In this document: positions 26,036 through 35,120 of the stretch, piece after piece | Layout of the letters: every line of letters begins with the position of its first letter | Position numbering within the stretch: position 1 is the stretch's first letter | From: Clostridiaceae bacterium | GTDB taxonomy: Bacteria; Bacillota; Clostridia; Peptostreptococcales; Tindalliaceae | DNA length: 64,000 nt | Direction: 5' to 3' | Assembly: GCA_024635995.1 (NCBI GenBank) | Contig: JAGXHW010000022.1 | Coordinates: 1 to 64,000 of the forward strand | Made by a program: the position numbers and the translations under genes | The notes under the pieces: generated by a model | What the model was told of the DNA's origin: nothing | The model's input: the letters and a program-made list of their open reading frames with translations, nothing else | Databases searched by the model: none

Positions 26036-27313
26036 ATGAGAACGATAGAATTAAAATATGGTAAGAATACCATGAGTTTTCAAATTTCAGATGAAAATTT
26101 GATGGGAATTCTCGAAGCAAACGCTTCAACAAGCATAAATGACAATAAAATAAATGAAACCGCTGAGATTAAAAGAGCCTTGTTAAACCCACTCGGCACA
26201 CCTCGGCTGTCGGAGTTGGTGAAGAAGAGGCAAAAAGTGGTTATCATGGCGAGTGATATTACCAGACCGTCACCATCTTATAAGTTGCTTCCCCCTTTGT
26301 TGGATGAGTTGTCTCAGGTGGGTGTCCTGGACCAAGATATTAAAATAATCTTTGGTATGGGCATCCATCGGAGACACTCAGAAGACGAAAAACGGCGTTT
26401 GGTGGGAAATGATATTTATGAAAGAATTGAATGTATAGACAGTAATGAGGAAAGCTACATTGATTTAGGTTATACTTCACGCGGCACACCTGTTCATCTA
26501 TGCAAATCTATTGTAGAAGCGGATATCAGGATATGTACAGGTAACATAGAATATCACTATTTTGCAGGCTATTCCGGTGGGGCAAAAGCAATCATGCCTG
26601 GAGCTGCAAACTATGAAACGATTCGTCATAACCATAAGCTTCAGCTCAATGATAAAGCCAAATCGGGTGTTTTAACGGGAAATCCTGTACGGGAAGATAT
26701 CGATGAAATTGGTGAAATGCTTGGAATTAGTTTTATACTCAATGTTGTATTAAATGAAAAGAAGGAAGTCTCTAAAGCATTCGCTGGAGATTATTTAGAG
26801 GCTCACCGTGCTGGATGCGCTTACCTGGATACATTGAATAGTGTCAGTATTGATACACATGCAGATATTGTCGTTGTTTCTGCTGGAGGTTCTCCCAAAG
26901 ATATCAACATGTACCAGACACAAAAAGCATTGGATAACGCAAGCCATGCAATAAAAAATGGTGGAGTGATTATTCTGTTAGGGGAGTGTCCTGAAGGTTT
27001 TGGTGAAGACACATTTGAGGAATGGATTAATGAGGCATCAAAACCTGATGACCTTATCAACAGATTGAGAAAAGAGTTTGTTTTAGGAGGACATAAAGCT
27101 GCTGCTATAGCAAAAGTGGTTAATAAAGCCAACGTCTTGTTTGTCTCTGCAATGCCAAAAGAAGACGTCGCACAGTTATATTTTTCTCCATTTGAAAATC
27201 TGCAGAAGGCGCTTGATAAAGCTTTCAATCTTCAGGGAAACAATGCACGTGTATTAGTAATTCCTCAAGGTGGATCAATCTTACCCTGCGTAAGAGAAGA
27301 TTCTCAAACTTAA
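26036..27313 (+). CDS. larA: LarA-family nickel-dependent 2-hydroxy-acid racemase
   Basis: 425-residue LarA homologue, an enzyme that uses the nickel-pincer nucleotide cofactor to racemise lactate or related 2-hydroxy acids. Signature segments: IMASDITRPSPSYKLLPPLL, IIFGMGIHRRHSEDE and YHYFAGYSGGAKAIMPG, whose Lys is the cofactor attachment residue in LarA. LarA relatives include malate racemases, and the position directly after malic enzyme makes malate the favoured but unproven substrate. The maturation genes larB, larC and larE are not in the window and must be elsewhere. AGGA lies just before the ATG. Confidence 0.88.
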   Translation: MRTIELKYGKNTMSFQISDENLMGILEANASTSINDNKINETAEIKRALLNPLGTPRLSELVKKRQKVVIMASDITRPSPSYKLLPPLLDELSQVGVLDQDIKIIFGMGIHRRHSEDEKRRLVGNDIYERIECIDSNEESYIDLGYTSRGTPVHLCKSIVEADIRICTGNIEYHYFAGYSGGAKAIMPGAANYETIRHNHKLQLNDKAKSGVLTGNPVREDIDEIGEMLGISFILNVVLNEKKEVSKAFAGDYLEAHRAGCAYLDTLNSVSIDTHADIVVVSAGGSPKDINMYQTQKALDNASHAIKNGGVIILLGECPEGFGEDTFEEWINEASKPDDLINRLRKEFVLGGHKAAAIAKVVNKANVLFVSAMPKEDVAQLYFSPFENLQKALDKAFNLQGNNARVLVIPQGGSILPCVREDSQT

Positions 27314-27358
27314 ACAATGTCAACAGTGGCTATTAATAAATTAAAAAGGAGAATGAAT

Positions 27359-28738
27359 ATGACAGATACAAATAATAATATTAGCGTAATTGATACGATG
27401 ATATCGAATGCAAAAGTTGCTCAAAAAGAATGCGAGCTTTACAATCAACAACAGGTTGATCGGTTAGTGATGGAATTAGCTAAAGTTGTTTTTGATAATG
27501 CGGTGGAATTAGCCCAGATGGCTGTTGATGAAACCCAAATGGGTCTTGTTGAGGATAAAATTAAGAAGAATCAAGGGAAAGCTAAAATTATATGGCATAG
27601 TTTAAAAGGGAAAAAATCGGTAGGCATTATCAGTAAAAATGAAGAAACAGGTATTGTTGAAATTGCAAAACCTGTAGGGGTTGTAGCAGCGGTAATACCT
27701 ACGACAAATCCTATTGTAACCGCAATGAGTAATGCCATGTTTGCTATTAAAGGCCGAAATGCTGTCATTATCGCACCTCACCCCAGAGCAAAAAAATGTA
27801 CGAATAAAACGATTGAACTCATAAAAAAAGCGATAGCAGAACTTGGAGCACCAGAGAATTTGATACAAATCATAGAAGAACCTACAATCGAATTGACAGG
27901 TGAGCTTATGAAAAAAGCAGATGTAGTCGTTGCCACCGGTGGTATGGGTATGGTTAAAGCCGCGTATAGCAGCGGAAAGCCTTCATTTGGTGTTGGAGCA
28001 GGTAATGTTCAGTGTATCATTGATCGTGGGGTAGATCTCCAGGATGCAGTAGCAAAAATTATTACTGGACGTATTTTTGACAATGGAATTATTTGTGCAG
28101 GAGAACAAACGGTGATTGCACCTATAGATGAATATGAAGAAGTTATGAAGGAATTTATAAACCAGGGTGCATACTACACGGAAGATGAGAATGAAAGTAA
28201 TGCTTTAAGAAATATTATATTTGCAAATGGCCTAATGAACAAAGACATAGTCGGATTACCTGCAAAAGATATTGCAAAGCTTGCTGGTATAAAAGTTCCT
28301 GAGGAGACAAAACTTATTCTGATTAAAGCGAATGGACCTGGCAAAATGGATTTATTGAGTAAAGAAAAAATGTGCCCTGTTATGGCAACTTACGCTTACA
28401 ATGAATTCACAGAAGCAATTGAAATTGCTAAAATAAATTTGGAGTTGGAAGGCAAGGGGCACACAACTTCAATTCATTCCAACAATGATAAGCATATTGA
28501 AATGGCTGGTGAGAACCTGGCGGTATGTCGTCTGGTGGTAAATCAAACAAGTGCAACAACTGCAGGAGGAAGCTTTTATAACGGATTTGCTCCGACAAAT
28601 ACACTTGGTTGTGGTTCCTGGGGGAATAATAGTATCTCTGAAAACTTTACCTACAAGCATTTACTTAACATTTCCAGAATAGGATACTTCATGAAAGATG
28701 CGAGTGTCCCGACGGATGAAGAGCTCTGGGAGGTGTAG
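27359..28738 (+). CDS. CoA-acylating aldehyde dehydrogenase (SucD/SauS-like)
   Basis: About 459 residues of the acylating aldehyde dehydrogenase family (acetaldehyde, succinate-semialdehyde or sulfoacetaldehyde dehydrogenases), interconverting an aldehyde plus CoA and acyl-CoA with NAD(P). Seen: the cofactor region VVAAVIPTTNPIVTAMSNAM, GGMGMVKAAYSSGKPSFGVGAGN and the catalytic Cys in FDNGIICAGEQTVIAP. There is no iron-alcohol dehydrogenase domain, so it is not AdhE. AAGGAG with a 7-base spacer supports ATG 27359. The two CoA-ligase genes follow at once, which suggests aldehyde to acyl-CoA to acid plus ATP. Confidence 0.9.
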   Translation: MTDTNNNISVIDTMISNAKVAQKECELYNQQQVDRLVMELAKVVFDNAVELAQMAVDETQMGLVEDKIKKNQGKAKIIWHSLKGKKSVGIISKNEETGIVEIAKPVGVVAAVIPTTNPIVTAMSNAMFAIKGRNAVIIAPHPRAKKCTNKTIELIKKAIAELGAPENLIQIIEEPTIELTGELMKKADVVVATGGMGMVKAAYSSGKPSFGVGAGNVQCIIDRGVDLQDAVAKIITGRIFDNGIICAGEQTVIAPIDEYEEVMKEFINQGAYYTEDENESNALRNIIFANGLMNKDIVGLPAKDIAKLAGIKVPEETKLILIKANGPGKMDLLSKEKMCPVMATYAYNEFTEAIEIAKINLELEGKGHTTSIHSNNDKHIEMAGENLAVCRLVVNQTSATTAGGSFYNGFAPTNTLGCGSWGNNSISENFTYKHLLNISRIGYFMKDASVPTDEELWEV

Positions 28739-28741
28739 TTA

Positions 28742-29950
28742 TTGAAGTTATTGGAATACAAAGCCAAAGAACTTTTTGATAAGTATGGCATTCGGACACC
28801 TGCGGGTATAGTGATTGACAAGTTGGATAAGACCAATCATGCATTGGAATCACGGGAAGATTCTGATTTAGAAGGTTTGAGCCAAAAATTAGAGAATCTA
28901 GACTATCCTGTAGTCGTTAAAGCCCAGGTACAAGTGGGTGGACGAGGTAAAGCAGGTGGTGTCCGTTTTGCTGATACGCCAGAAGAAGCAAGAAACATTT
29001 GTATTCAATTACTTCATAGCAATTTAAAAGGTTTTATAGTAAAAGAATTGCTCATTGTTAAGAAAGTAAGTGGCATTAAAGAATGGTATGTTAGCATAAC
29101 ACTTGATAGAGGTAATAAGGTACCTATGATCATATTTAGCTCGCATGGTGGTGTAGATATTGAAGAAACAGCTATTACTGATCCTGATAAAATCGTTAAG
29201 ATAGGAATAGATCCCTTTATAGGCATTGAAGACCATATTGTTCATTACATTATTGATAAAAGTGACATTGGTATGGCCTATTTTGATGAGATGAATGATC
29301 TGTTAAAAAAATTGTACAGAGTATTTATAGAGTCAGATTGTTTGTTAGCCGAAATAAACCCTTTGATTGTTACCGAAGATCATCAAATTATTGCTGCAGA
29401 CGGTAAAGTGGATATTGATGATAGCGCACTTTTCCGTCAACAGGACATTCTTGCGTTTCGCGACAAGCTACAGGAAGATCCGTTGATTTTAGATGCTCGC
29501 AAATTTAGGTTGCTTTATATTCCCATCAATCCAGAAGGTGATATTGCTGTTATGAGCAACGGATCAGGTATGATTATGTCCTGTATTGATTTAATTACAA
29601 AAAAATCCATGAGCGTAGGAGCTGCACTGGATCTTGGCGGAGGATGTACAGCTGACAGAATATATGAAGGCATTCGAATTCTTTTATCAAATCCTCGGAT
29701 AAAGACCCTTTTTATCAGCATATTTGGTGGCATTACCCGATGTGACGAAGTGGCTAATGGTGTGAGTCAAGCTGTAAAACACCTTGATAGCAGTAAAACC
29801 ATTGTTATTAGGATTGAAGGGACTAACAAGGAAGAAGGTCTTAAAATTATTGAAGGTATTCAAGGGAATATTATAAGTGTTGACAGCATTCGCGAAGGTG
29901 TTAAGGTTCTATACGATCTGCAGATTAGCAATAATTCGTCTGTTTCGTAA
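28742..29950 (+). CDS. Acyl-CoA ligase (ADP-forming type), beta subunit, SucC-like
   Basis: ATP-grasp subunit related to succinyl-CoA synthetase beta, 402 residues. Seen: LLEYKAKELFDKYGI, YPVVVKAQVQVGGRGKAGGV (nucleotide binding), CLLAEINPLIV, and in the ligase part DLGGGCTADRIYEGI and SIFGGITRCDEVANG. TTG at 28742 is the start, supported by GGGAGG upstream. With the next gene it forms a heteromeric enzyme coupling acyl-CoA hydrolysis to ATP formation, or the reverse. The neighbours (no TCA genes) argue against ordinary succinyl-CoA synthetase; malate-CoA or sulfoacetate-CoA ligases are related alternatives. Confidence 0.88.
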   Translation: MKLLEYKAKELFDKYGIRTPAGIVIDKLDKTNHALESREDSDLEGLSQKLENLDYPVVVKAQVQVGGRGKAGGVRFADTPEEARNICIQLLHSNLKGFIVKELLIVKKVSGIKEWYVSITLDRGNKVPMIIFSSHGGVDIEETAITDPDKIVKIGIDPFIGIEDHIVHYIIDKSDIGMAYFDEMNDLLKKLYRVFIESDCLLAEINPLIVTEDHQIIAADGKVDIDDSALFRQQDILAFRDKLQEDPLILDARKFRLLYIPINPEGDIAVMSNGSGMIMSCIDLITKKSMSVGAALDLGGGCTADRIYEGIRILLSNPRIKTLFISIFGGITRCDEVANGVSQAVKHLDSSKTIVIRIEGTNKEEGLKIIEGIQGNIISVDSIREGVKVLYDLQISNNSSVS

Positions 29951-29973
29951 AAGAAGGAAGGAGATTTATTTTC

Positions 29974-30843
29974 ATGAGCATTCTCATTGATCAAAATACC
30001 AGACTGATCGTACAGGGAATAACAGGGCGCGAAGGCACCTTCCATACCGAGCAAATGTTGGCGTATGGTACAAATGTTGTTGCTGGAGTGACACCAGGGA
30101 GAAGTGGGCAAAATGTGTTTGGTGTTCCAGTCTATAATACTGTAAAGGAAGCAGTTGAAGAGACAAACGCAAATGCAACAGTTTTGTTTGTGCCGGCAAA
30201 ATATACCGCCCAGGGTGTAATGGAAGCGATGCAAGCAGGATTAAAACTCATTTTAACAATCTCTGAACATGTACCCGTTCAAGATATGATGAAGATCCAT
30301 CACTTTGCAAGAAAGTATCAATGTCGTGTTATTGGGCCTAACTCTTTTGGAATAATTTCTCCAGGAAAAGCAAAGGCAGGGTTTATGGCACACAAAATAT
30401 TTACACCAGGATCAGTTGCGGTTATGTCAAGAAGTGCAACCAACTGTTATGAAACTGTATTTATGATGACAAATAAAGGAATCGGCCAATCTACATGTAT
30501 CGGTAATGGAGGGGATATGATACCTGGATCTTCTTTTGTCGATCTCCTGCCTCTTCTGGAAGAAGACGTAGATACGAAGGTCATTGTATTGATTGGAGAA
30601 ATTGGTGGCAGTGAGGAAGAATTAGCAGCTGAATATATTAAACAGCATGTAACAAAACCAGTAATTACCTTAATCGCTGGTAAAAATGCGCCAAAAGATA
30701 CAAGTATGGGTCATGCAGGTGCGATTATTTCTCCAGATGGTACGGGCAGTGCTGAGATAAAGGAGCAAAGGATGCAAGAAGCGGGGGCGCTAATTGCTGA
30801 GAGCACTCAACATATTGTGGAATTATTGGAAGAAATTTTATAG
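29974..30843 (+). CDS. Acyl-CoA ligase (ADP-forming type), alpha subunit, SucD-like
   Basis: 289 residues, related to succinyl-CoA synthetase alpha. CoA-binding Rossmann domain: [40 protein letters not shown] and [18 protein letters not shown]. The phosphohistidine loop is kept in [10 protein letters not shown]. The segment usually GVMSRSGTLTYE reads [13 protein letters not shown], a variation that may tune acyl specificity. AAGGAAGGAG precedes the ATG. It is the last gene of the catabolic run and is followed by a strong terminator. Confidence 0.88.
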   Translation: MSILIDQNTRLIVQGITGREGTFHTEQMLAYGTNVVAGVTPGRSGQNVFGVPVYNTVKEAVEETNANATVLFVPAKYTAQGVMEAMQAGLKLILTISEHVPVQDMMKIHHFARKYQCRVIGPNSFGIISPGKAKAGFMAHKIFTPGSVAVMSRSATNCYETVFMMTNKGIGQSTCIGNGGDMIPGSSFVDLLPLLEEDVDTKVIVLIGEIGGSEEELAAEYIKQHVTKPVITLIAGKNAPKDTSMGHAGAIISPDGTGSAEIKEQRMQEAGALIAESTQHIVELLEEIL

Positions 30844-30874
30844 TTTTCTGAGTAGTTTATGCATTAGAACATTG

Positions 30875-30914
30875 AACAGAGAAAGATGGGTTTTTGATCT
30901 TTCTCTGTTTTTTT
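30875..30914 (+). terminator. Rho-independent terminator of the catabolic island
   Basis: AACAGAGAAAGAT pairs perfectly with ATCTTTCTCTGTT around a 9-base loop and runs into seven T residues. It marks the end of the 15-kb co-oriented gene run. Confidence 0.92.
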
Positions 30915-31161
30915 GCTGTTCGGAAAGATATATGATCTGTCTTTCGGCAGTCTACACCGAGTTTACATGAAAAGGATAAGAAGGTAGAATAGTGATAGAC
31001 ACCATGTACAGCAGATGCACAGTGAGTGTGAGTGAATCAATCGTCGTTGAAAATGGCAGCGTGCTCGGTTTGTGGGGTGGTTTATTTGGTGATGAAGAAG
31101 GAAGATCTCTAAAAGGTCATTGGGTTAGTGGTCAGGAACAATTTTGTGGGAGGGATCAATC

Positions 31162-31509
31162 ATGAGTATTCAGCGATACGAAGGAAATGGACGAATGAGT
31201 AAGGCAGTGGTACACAACGGCATCATCTACCTGTGTGGACAAGTAGGAAATGGTGAGGTAGACATTAAGGAACAGACCAGGGAAACACTGGAAAAGGTGG
31301 AAAGTTTGCTAAAGCAACACGGGTCGGATAAAAATCATATGCTTTCAGCGGTAATTCATCTCAAAGACATAGACCTCTTCAGTGACATGAATGAGGTGTG
31401 GGACCATTGGATTCAGGATGGTGCAGAACCGGCACGTACTTGTGTGGAGGCAAGGCTGGCCAGTGAAAAGTTACTGGTGGAAGTTACCGTGATCGCAGCT
31501 GTAAAATAA
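31162..31509 (+). CDS. RidA/YjgF-family enamine/imine deaminase
   Basis: 115-residue Rid-family protein. RidA hydrolyses reactive enamines and imines released by PLP enzymes. The conserved Arg that binds the substrate carboxylate is in EPARTCVEARL; SKAVVHNGIIYLCGQVG and the final LVEVTVIAAVK complete the fold. GGGAGGG about 9 bases upstream selects ATG 31162. It is a single gene between two terminators. Family membership is clear; it may be a Rid subtype other than archetypal RidA. Confidence 0.88.
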   Translation: MSIQRYEGNGRMSKAVVHNGIIYLCGQVGNGEVDIKEQTRETLEKVESLLKQHGSDKNHMLSAVIHLKDIDLFSDMNEVWDHWIQDGAEPARTCVEARLASEKLLVEVTVIAAVK

Positions 31510-31544
31510 GCAGGCTTGTTATCCTGTTTATAACCTACCGTCTA

Positions 31545-31577
31545 AAATGCTGGCTTCCAACGGAAGCCAGCATTTTT
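31545..31577 (+). terminator. Rho-independent terminator after RidA gene
   Basis: AAATGCTGGCTTCC pairs perfectly with GGAAGCCAGCATTT around an AAC loop, ending in a T run. Confidence 0.92.
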
Positions 31578-31633
31578 CCTCTTATATGCACAGATTATGA
31601 TGTGCAGATGAATCTGAGAGTAGTCGGGTCACA

Positions 31634-32071
31634 TTAGATTTCGCACTGGCGCACGACCAGAATGTTGCAGCAAACGTGGTTTAATACCTTTGAGGCGGTG
31701 CTTCCAAGAATCAATCGTTTAAAACCGCCCATACCCCGGCTTCCCATGACAAGCAGTTCCGGGTTATCCTTCTCAACCTGCTCAATGATCATGCTGGCTG
31801 CATCACCGTGAACCCTGATGCTTTCCACTTTACCAGGATAATCTTTAAACACCTGCTCAGCTTCCTCCAGAACAGCTTTCGCATTTTTCACAGATTCCTC
31901 TTCAAAAGATTTGTTTAGTGCTGGTGTGTAGGAATAGGCATAAGATGACCCATGTGTCACCACTGTCAATATTTTAACCTCAGCCTGTTCCTTTTCAGCC
32001 ACTTCTCTGGCTTCCTGAAGGGCCTGTTTAGAAGTGGGAGATCCGTCTACGGCTACCAATATTTTTTTCAT
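31634..32071 (-). CDS. Universal stress protein (UspA family)
   Basis: 145-residue Usp domain of the ATP-binding type. Seen: ILVAVDGSPTSKQALQEA at the start, ELLVMGSRGMGGFKRLILGS (the G-2x-G-9x-G(S/T) ATP-binding motif) and a closing CNILVVRQC. AAAGGAGG precedes the ATG on the minus strand. It is a single gene; such proteins accumulate in stationary phase and stress, and often act by sensing adenine nucleotides. Confidence 0.93.
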   Translation of the reverse strand: MKKILVAVDGSPTSKQALQEAREVAEKEQAEVKILTVVTHGSSYAYSYTPALNKSFEEESVKNAKAVLEEAEQVFKDYPGKVESIRVHGDAASMIIEQVEKDNPELLVMGSRGMGGFKRLILGSTASKVLNHVCCNILVVRQCEI

Positions 32072-32255
32072 GATTTGCCTCCTTTGTTCCGCTTATAATG
32101 TTCCATTTTTCAACGTCTATCCAACATTCTCCGCATTGGGTTGGGTGAATAACCTCTATTATTAACATACCCGAAAGATTGAAAAATATACATTTTGAAT
32201 GGGAATTCTTCTGTTATTTTCGAGAGGACTGCTGGGAAGAAACTGATCCCGCATT

Positions 32256-33341
32256 TTATGGAAGTGATTGGATCAAAGGCTTGATTTTTGAATAGAGCAT
32301 ACCAGCAATCAGCACCAGGCCCAGGTAACCCACTGCTGGGTACACAATGGCCACCATGGTAGAAAACTGGAGTTGTCCCCCGAAGAACGCCAGAATGGTC
32401 ATCAGCAGAGCTGCAACCCGGTAACGGGTGGTCCGGTCATTGCTTTCAATTCTGTTTACAGCTGTCCACAACATGGAGACGGAGGCGGTATAGATGCCTG
32501 TCAGCATGAGTAGGGCAAAGAAGGTGGCTGCTAATGGAAGGTTTGCAGAGGCAATGACCAAAGACGGGATTTGCTTGTCATACACCTGACCGATATTAAC
32601 CAGGAGACCTGTGCTGAGAATCATGGCCCCTGTCAGGAAAAAGATACCGGCAAAAAGACCGCCCAGCATGGTGTCCTTTCTGTTTTTTGCCTGTTTTCCA
32701 ATACCAGTGGCGAAAGGCATAAAGCCAACCATGAGGAAGGAAGCGTACATGACTCCTGAAAAAAACCAATTGCCATAAGCGCCACGTACCTGAATGGTTT
32801 TCATAACTTGTGCAGAAGCGGCAATACCGCCAGGGTTTCGAATAATGCCGGTAATACCAATAAGCATGGTGAAGGCAATTAAGGCTGGTGCAATGGCACC
32901 AACGATGTTTGTCAGCTTTTTCAGGCCAAGAAGTACAGTAGCCAATGTGGCCAGTCCCAGTATTGCACGCCCTATGAAAGGTTTTAACCCATAATGTTCG
33001 TACACAGTGGCCCCTGCGGCCGAGATCATAATGGAAAAAGCCAGCAGCATCAGGGTAGGCACAAACCATTCAAAAAAAACACCCACCTTTTTTCCACAAT
33101 AATAAGCAAATATATCATTTACATGATTAAACTGCTGGGTACGGCCGTCTTCCAAAATGGTCATAGAAACCCAGGCAAGTGTCAGCATGCCTACAAGACC
33201 GGCACCCATGCTGCCGGCAAAGCCCAGGTGGGTAAAAAACTGCATCACTTCCTGGCCGGAAGCAAAGCCAGCGCCCACCACTGACCCCATGATGGCACCG
33301 CCAAAAATAAAAACATCATGCCAATGAACTTTGCTAGTCAC
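32256..33341 (-). CDS. YkvI-family membrane transporter
   Basis: Integral membrane protein of 361 residues with about ten hydrophobic helices, resembling the YkvI family, a branch of the amino-acid/cation symporter fold (LeuT-like). Seen: FIFGGAIMGSVVGAGFASGQEVMQF in the first helix (with the unwound GAGFASGQE motif), then VGVFFEWFVPTLMLLAFSIM and GVMYASFLMVGFMPFA. The GTG at 33341, 8 bases after GGGAGG, is preferred over an ATG at 33380. Substrate unknown, probably an amino acid or organic cation. It is a single gene. Confidence 0.82.
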   Translation of the reverse strand: MTSKVHWHDVFIFGGAIMGSVVGAGFASGQEVMQFFTHLGFAGSMGAGLVGMLTLAWVSMTILEDGRTQQFNHVNDIFAYYCGKKVGVFFEWFVPTLMLLAFSIMISAAGATVYEHYGLKPFIGRAILGLATLATVLLGLKKLTNIVGAIAPALIAFTMLIGITGIIRNPGGIAASAQVMKTIQVRGAYGNWFFSGVMYASFLMVGFMPFATGIGKQAKNRKDTMLGGLFAGIFFLTGAMILSTGLLVNIGQVYDKQIPSLVIASANLPLAATFFALLMLTGIYTASVSMLWTAVNRIESNDRTTRYRVAALLMTILAFFGGQLQFSTMVAIVYPAVGYLGLVLIAGMLYSKIKPLIQSLP

Positions 33342-33616
33342 ATTGGTTACCTCCCGGATTATGTCATATGATAAAAGCATTTGCCACGATGGCTAAAATA
33401 TACTATAGCACATATGGCAAATGTATAGTAGATATGTTATCTCAACTGTTTGAACCCCAAATTGGTTTGAATATGTTATGGGAAAGCAAAGATAAGCGGT
33501 ATTTCAATTTTGAAAGGAAAGTATGTAATGATCTTAGTTGATTGATGACCTGTTGAGCATTATAATGGAACTGAACGCAATTAGAAGATTTCAGTTGATG
33601 ATACAAGGAGGCAGAA

Positions 33617-34879
33617 ATGGCACATATAACGGCAAAAAACGCACATGTTAACCTGCAAAAACGTCTCAATCGTTTCCCTCAGGGAGCTCCTCCTTCAGAA
33701 ACCCTTTATAAAATTTTAAATGTACTTTTCAGTGAGGAAGAGGCGGCACTAATTTCCCAACTACCCATCAAACCTTTCACTGCAAAAATCGCAGCTCTAA
33801 ACTGGAAAATGAGTGAAGGAGAAGCAGAGCGGCGTTTGCAGCAGATGGCTGGGAAAGCATTGCTCCTTGATCTGGAGAGCAATGGTAAGCGTCAGTACGT
33901 ATTGCCTCCGCCGATGGCAGGATTTTTTGAATTTTCCATGATGCGCACCCGTCAGGATCTGGACCAGAAGCTGCTGGCAGAACTTTTTTACCAGTACCTG
34001 AACGTGGAAGAAGATTTTGTGAGAGAGGTGTTTGTTGGCAGCGAGACACCGATCGTGCGAACCTATGTGAATGAAGCGGTGTTGGACGATGACCAGAAAA
34101 TTACCATTCTGGACTACGAAAAAGCTACGCATATTATGGAAAGTGCCAGCCACATTGGCATCAGCCTATGTTATTGCCGGCATAAAATGGAACATTTGGG
34201 AAAAAACTGTAACGCCTCCATGGATATTTGCATGACCTTCAATGGTACGGCTGATTCTTTGATACGACATGGCCACGCCCGTGCCGTGGAAGTGAATGAA
34301 TGCAAAGAACTGCTTTACAGAGCCTATGAAGAAAACCTGGTGCAGTGTGGTGAAAACGTACAACAGAAACCGGCGTTTATCTGTAACTGTTGTGGATGCT
34401 GTTGTGAAGCACTACTGGCTGCGAAAAAACTGGGGATATTACAGCCGGTTCAGACAACCCGTTATTTACCGGTGATTTTACATGACACATGCAATGGCTG
34501 TGGAAAATGTGTAAGAACCTGTCCTATTGACGTTATCCGGCAGGCATCGCACAAGACTAATGGGCAGCCATCCGTTCCAGAAATTGATGAGAGCCTTTGT
34601 CTGGGATGTGGTCTTTGTGTCAAAGCCTGTCCTTCGGACTCTATAAAACTTAAAGACCGGGAAGAGGCTATCATTACCCCAGTAAATTCTGCACACCGTG
34701 CGGTGGTCATGGCCATTGAGAAGGGGATGCTTCAGGAACTGATTTTTGATAACCAGGCCCTGAAAAGTCACCGGGCAATGTCGGCCATACTTGGAGTAAT
34801 CCTTAAACTCCCACCAGTGAAACAGACCATGGCCAGTCAGCAAATGAAGTCAGTGTATTTAGCCAAATTATTATCCTGA
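33617..34879 (+). CDS. Cysteine-rich protein with C-terminal 2[4Fe-4S] ferredoxin domain
   Basis: 420 residues. The first half is helical (winged-helix-like, about 20-100) and leads to a Cys-rich central part (ISLCYCRHKMEHLGKNC, then FICNCCGCCCEALLAAKK). The C-terminal ferredoxin domain binds two 4Fe-4S clusters through CNGCGKCVRTCP and CLGCGLCVKACP. Similar proteins occur widely in anaerobes as uncharacterised 4Fe-4S proteins, with a presumed electron-transfer or metal-handling role. AAGGAGG is 8 bases before the ATG. Function is not assigned. Confidence 0.82.
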   Translation: MAHITAKNAHVNLQKRLNRFPQGAPPSETLYKILNVLFSEEEAALISQLPIKPFTAKIAALNWKMSEGEAERRLQQMAGKALLLDLESNGKRQYVLPPPMAGFFEFSMMRTRQDLDQKLLAELFYQYLNVEEDFVREVFVGSETPIVRTYVNEAVLDDDQKITILDYEKATHIMESASHIGISLCYCRHKMEHLGKNCNASMDICMTFNGTADSLIRHGHARAVEVNECKELLYRAYEENLVQCGENVQQKPAFICNCCGCCCEALLAAKKLGILQPVQTTRYLPVILHDTCNGCGKCVRTCPIDVIRQASHKTNGQPSVPEIDESLCLGCGLCVKACPSDSIKLKDREEAIITPVNSAHRAVVMAIEKGMLQELIFDNQALKSHRAMSAILGVILKLPPVKQTMASQQMKSVYLAKLLS

Positions 34880-35120
34880 TATTAGACAGTCATGCTAGGA
34901 ATAGCTGAGTGCAAGTAGTTTATTGGACTATACACACTTTTGTATCTAACATAGCCGAGATGAAGGATAAAGACTTAAAATTCAAAAAAAGTGAAATAAA
35001 TAACATTGTATGATAGAATTAAATGAGCCTATAAACAACCTTGTTGTTTTTTTAGCAGTACAATATTCAGTCTGGTGCAAATTGAAAGCAGTTGAGTTTA
35101 AAATGAAGAGGAGAGTGGAT

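Noticed and set aside
15662-30843. Assignment of the island to sulfonate breakdown (SuyAB, SauS, SauCD parallels)
   Set aside because: Each enzyme has equally good non-sulfonate relatives and no sulfite-handling gene is present, so it is left as a hypothesis.
31002-31164. 54-codon frame before the RidA gene
   Set aside because: Weak start context and no recognisable protein; it ends across the RidA start codon.
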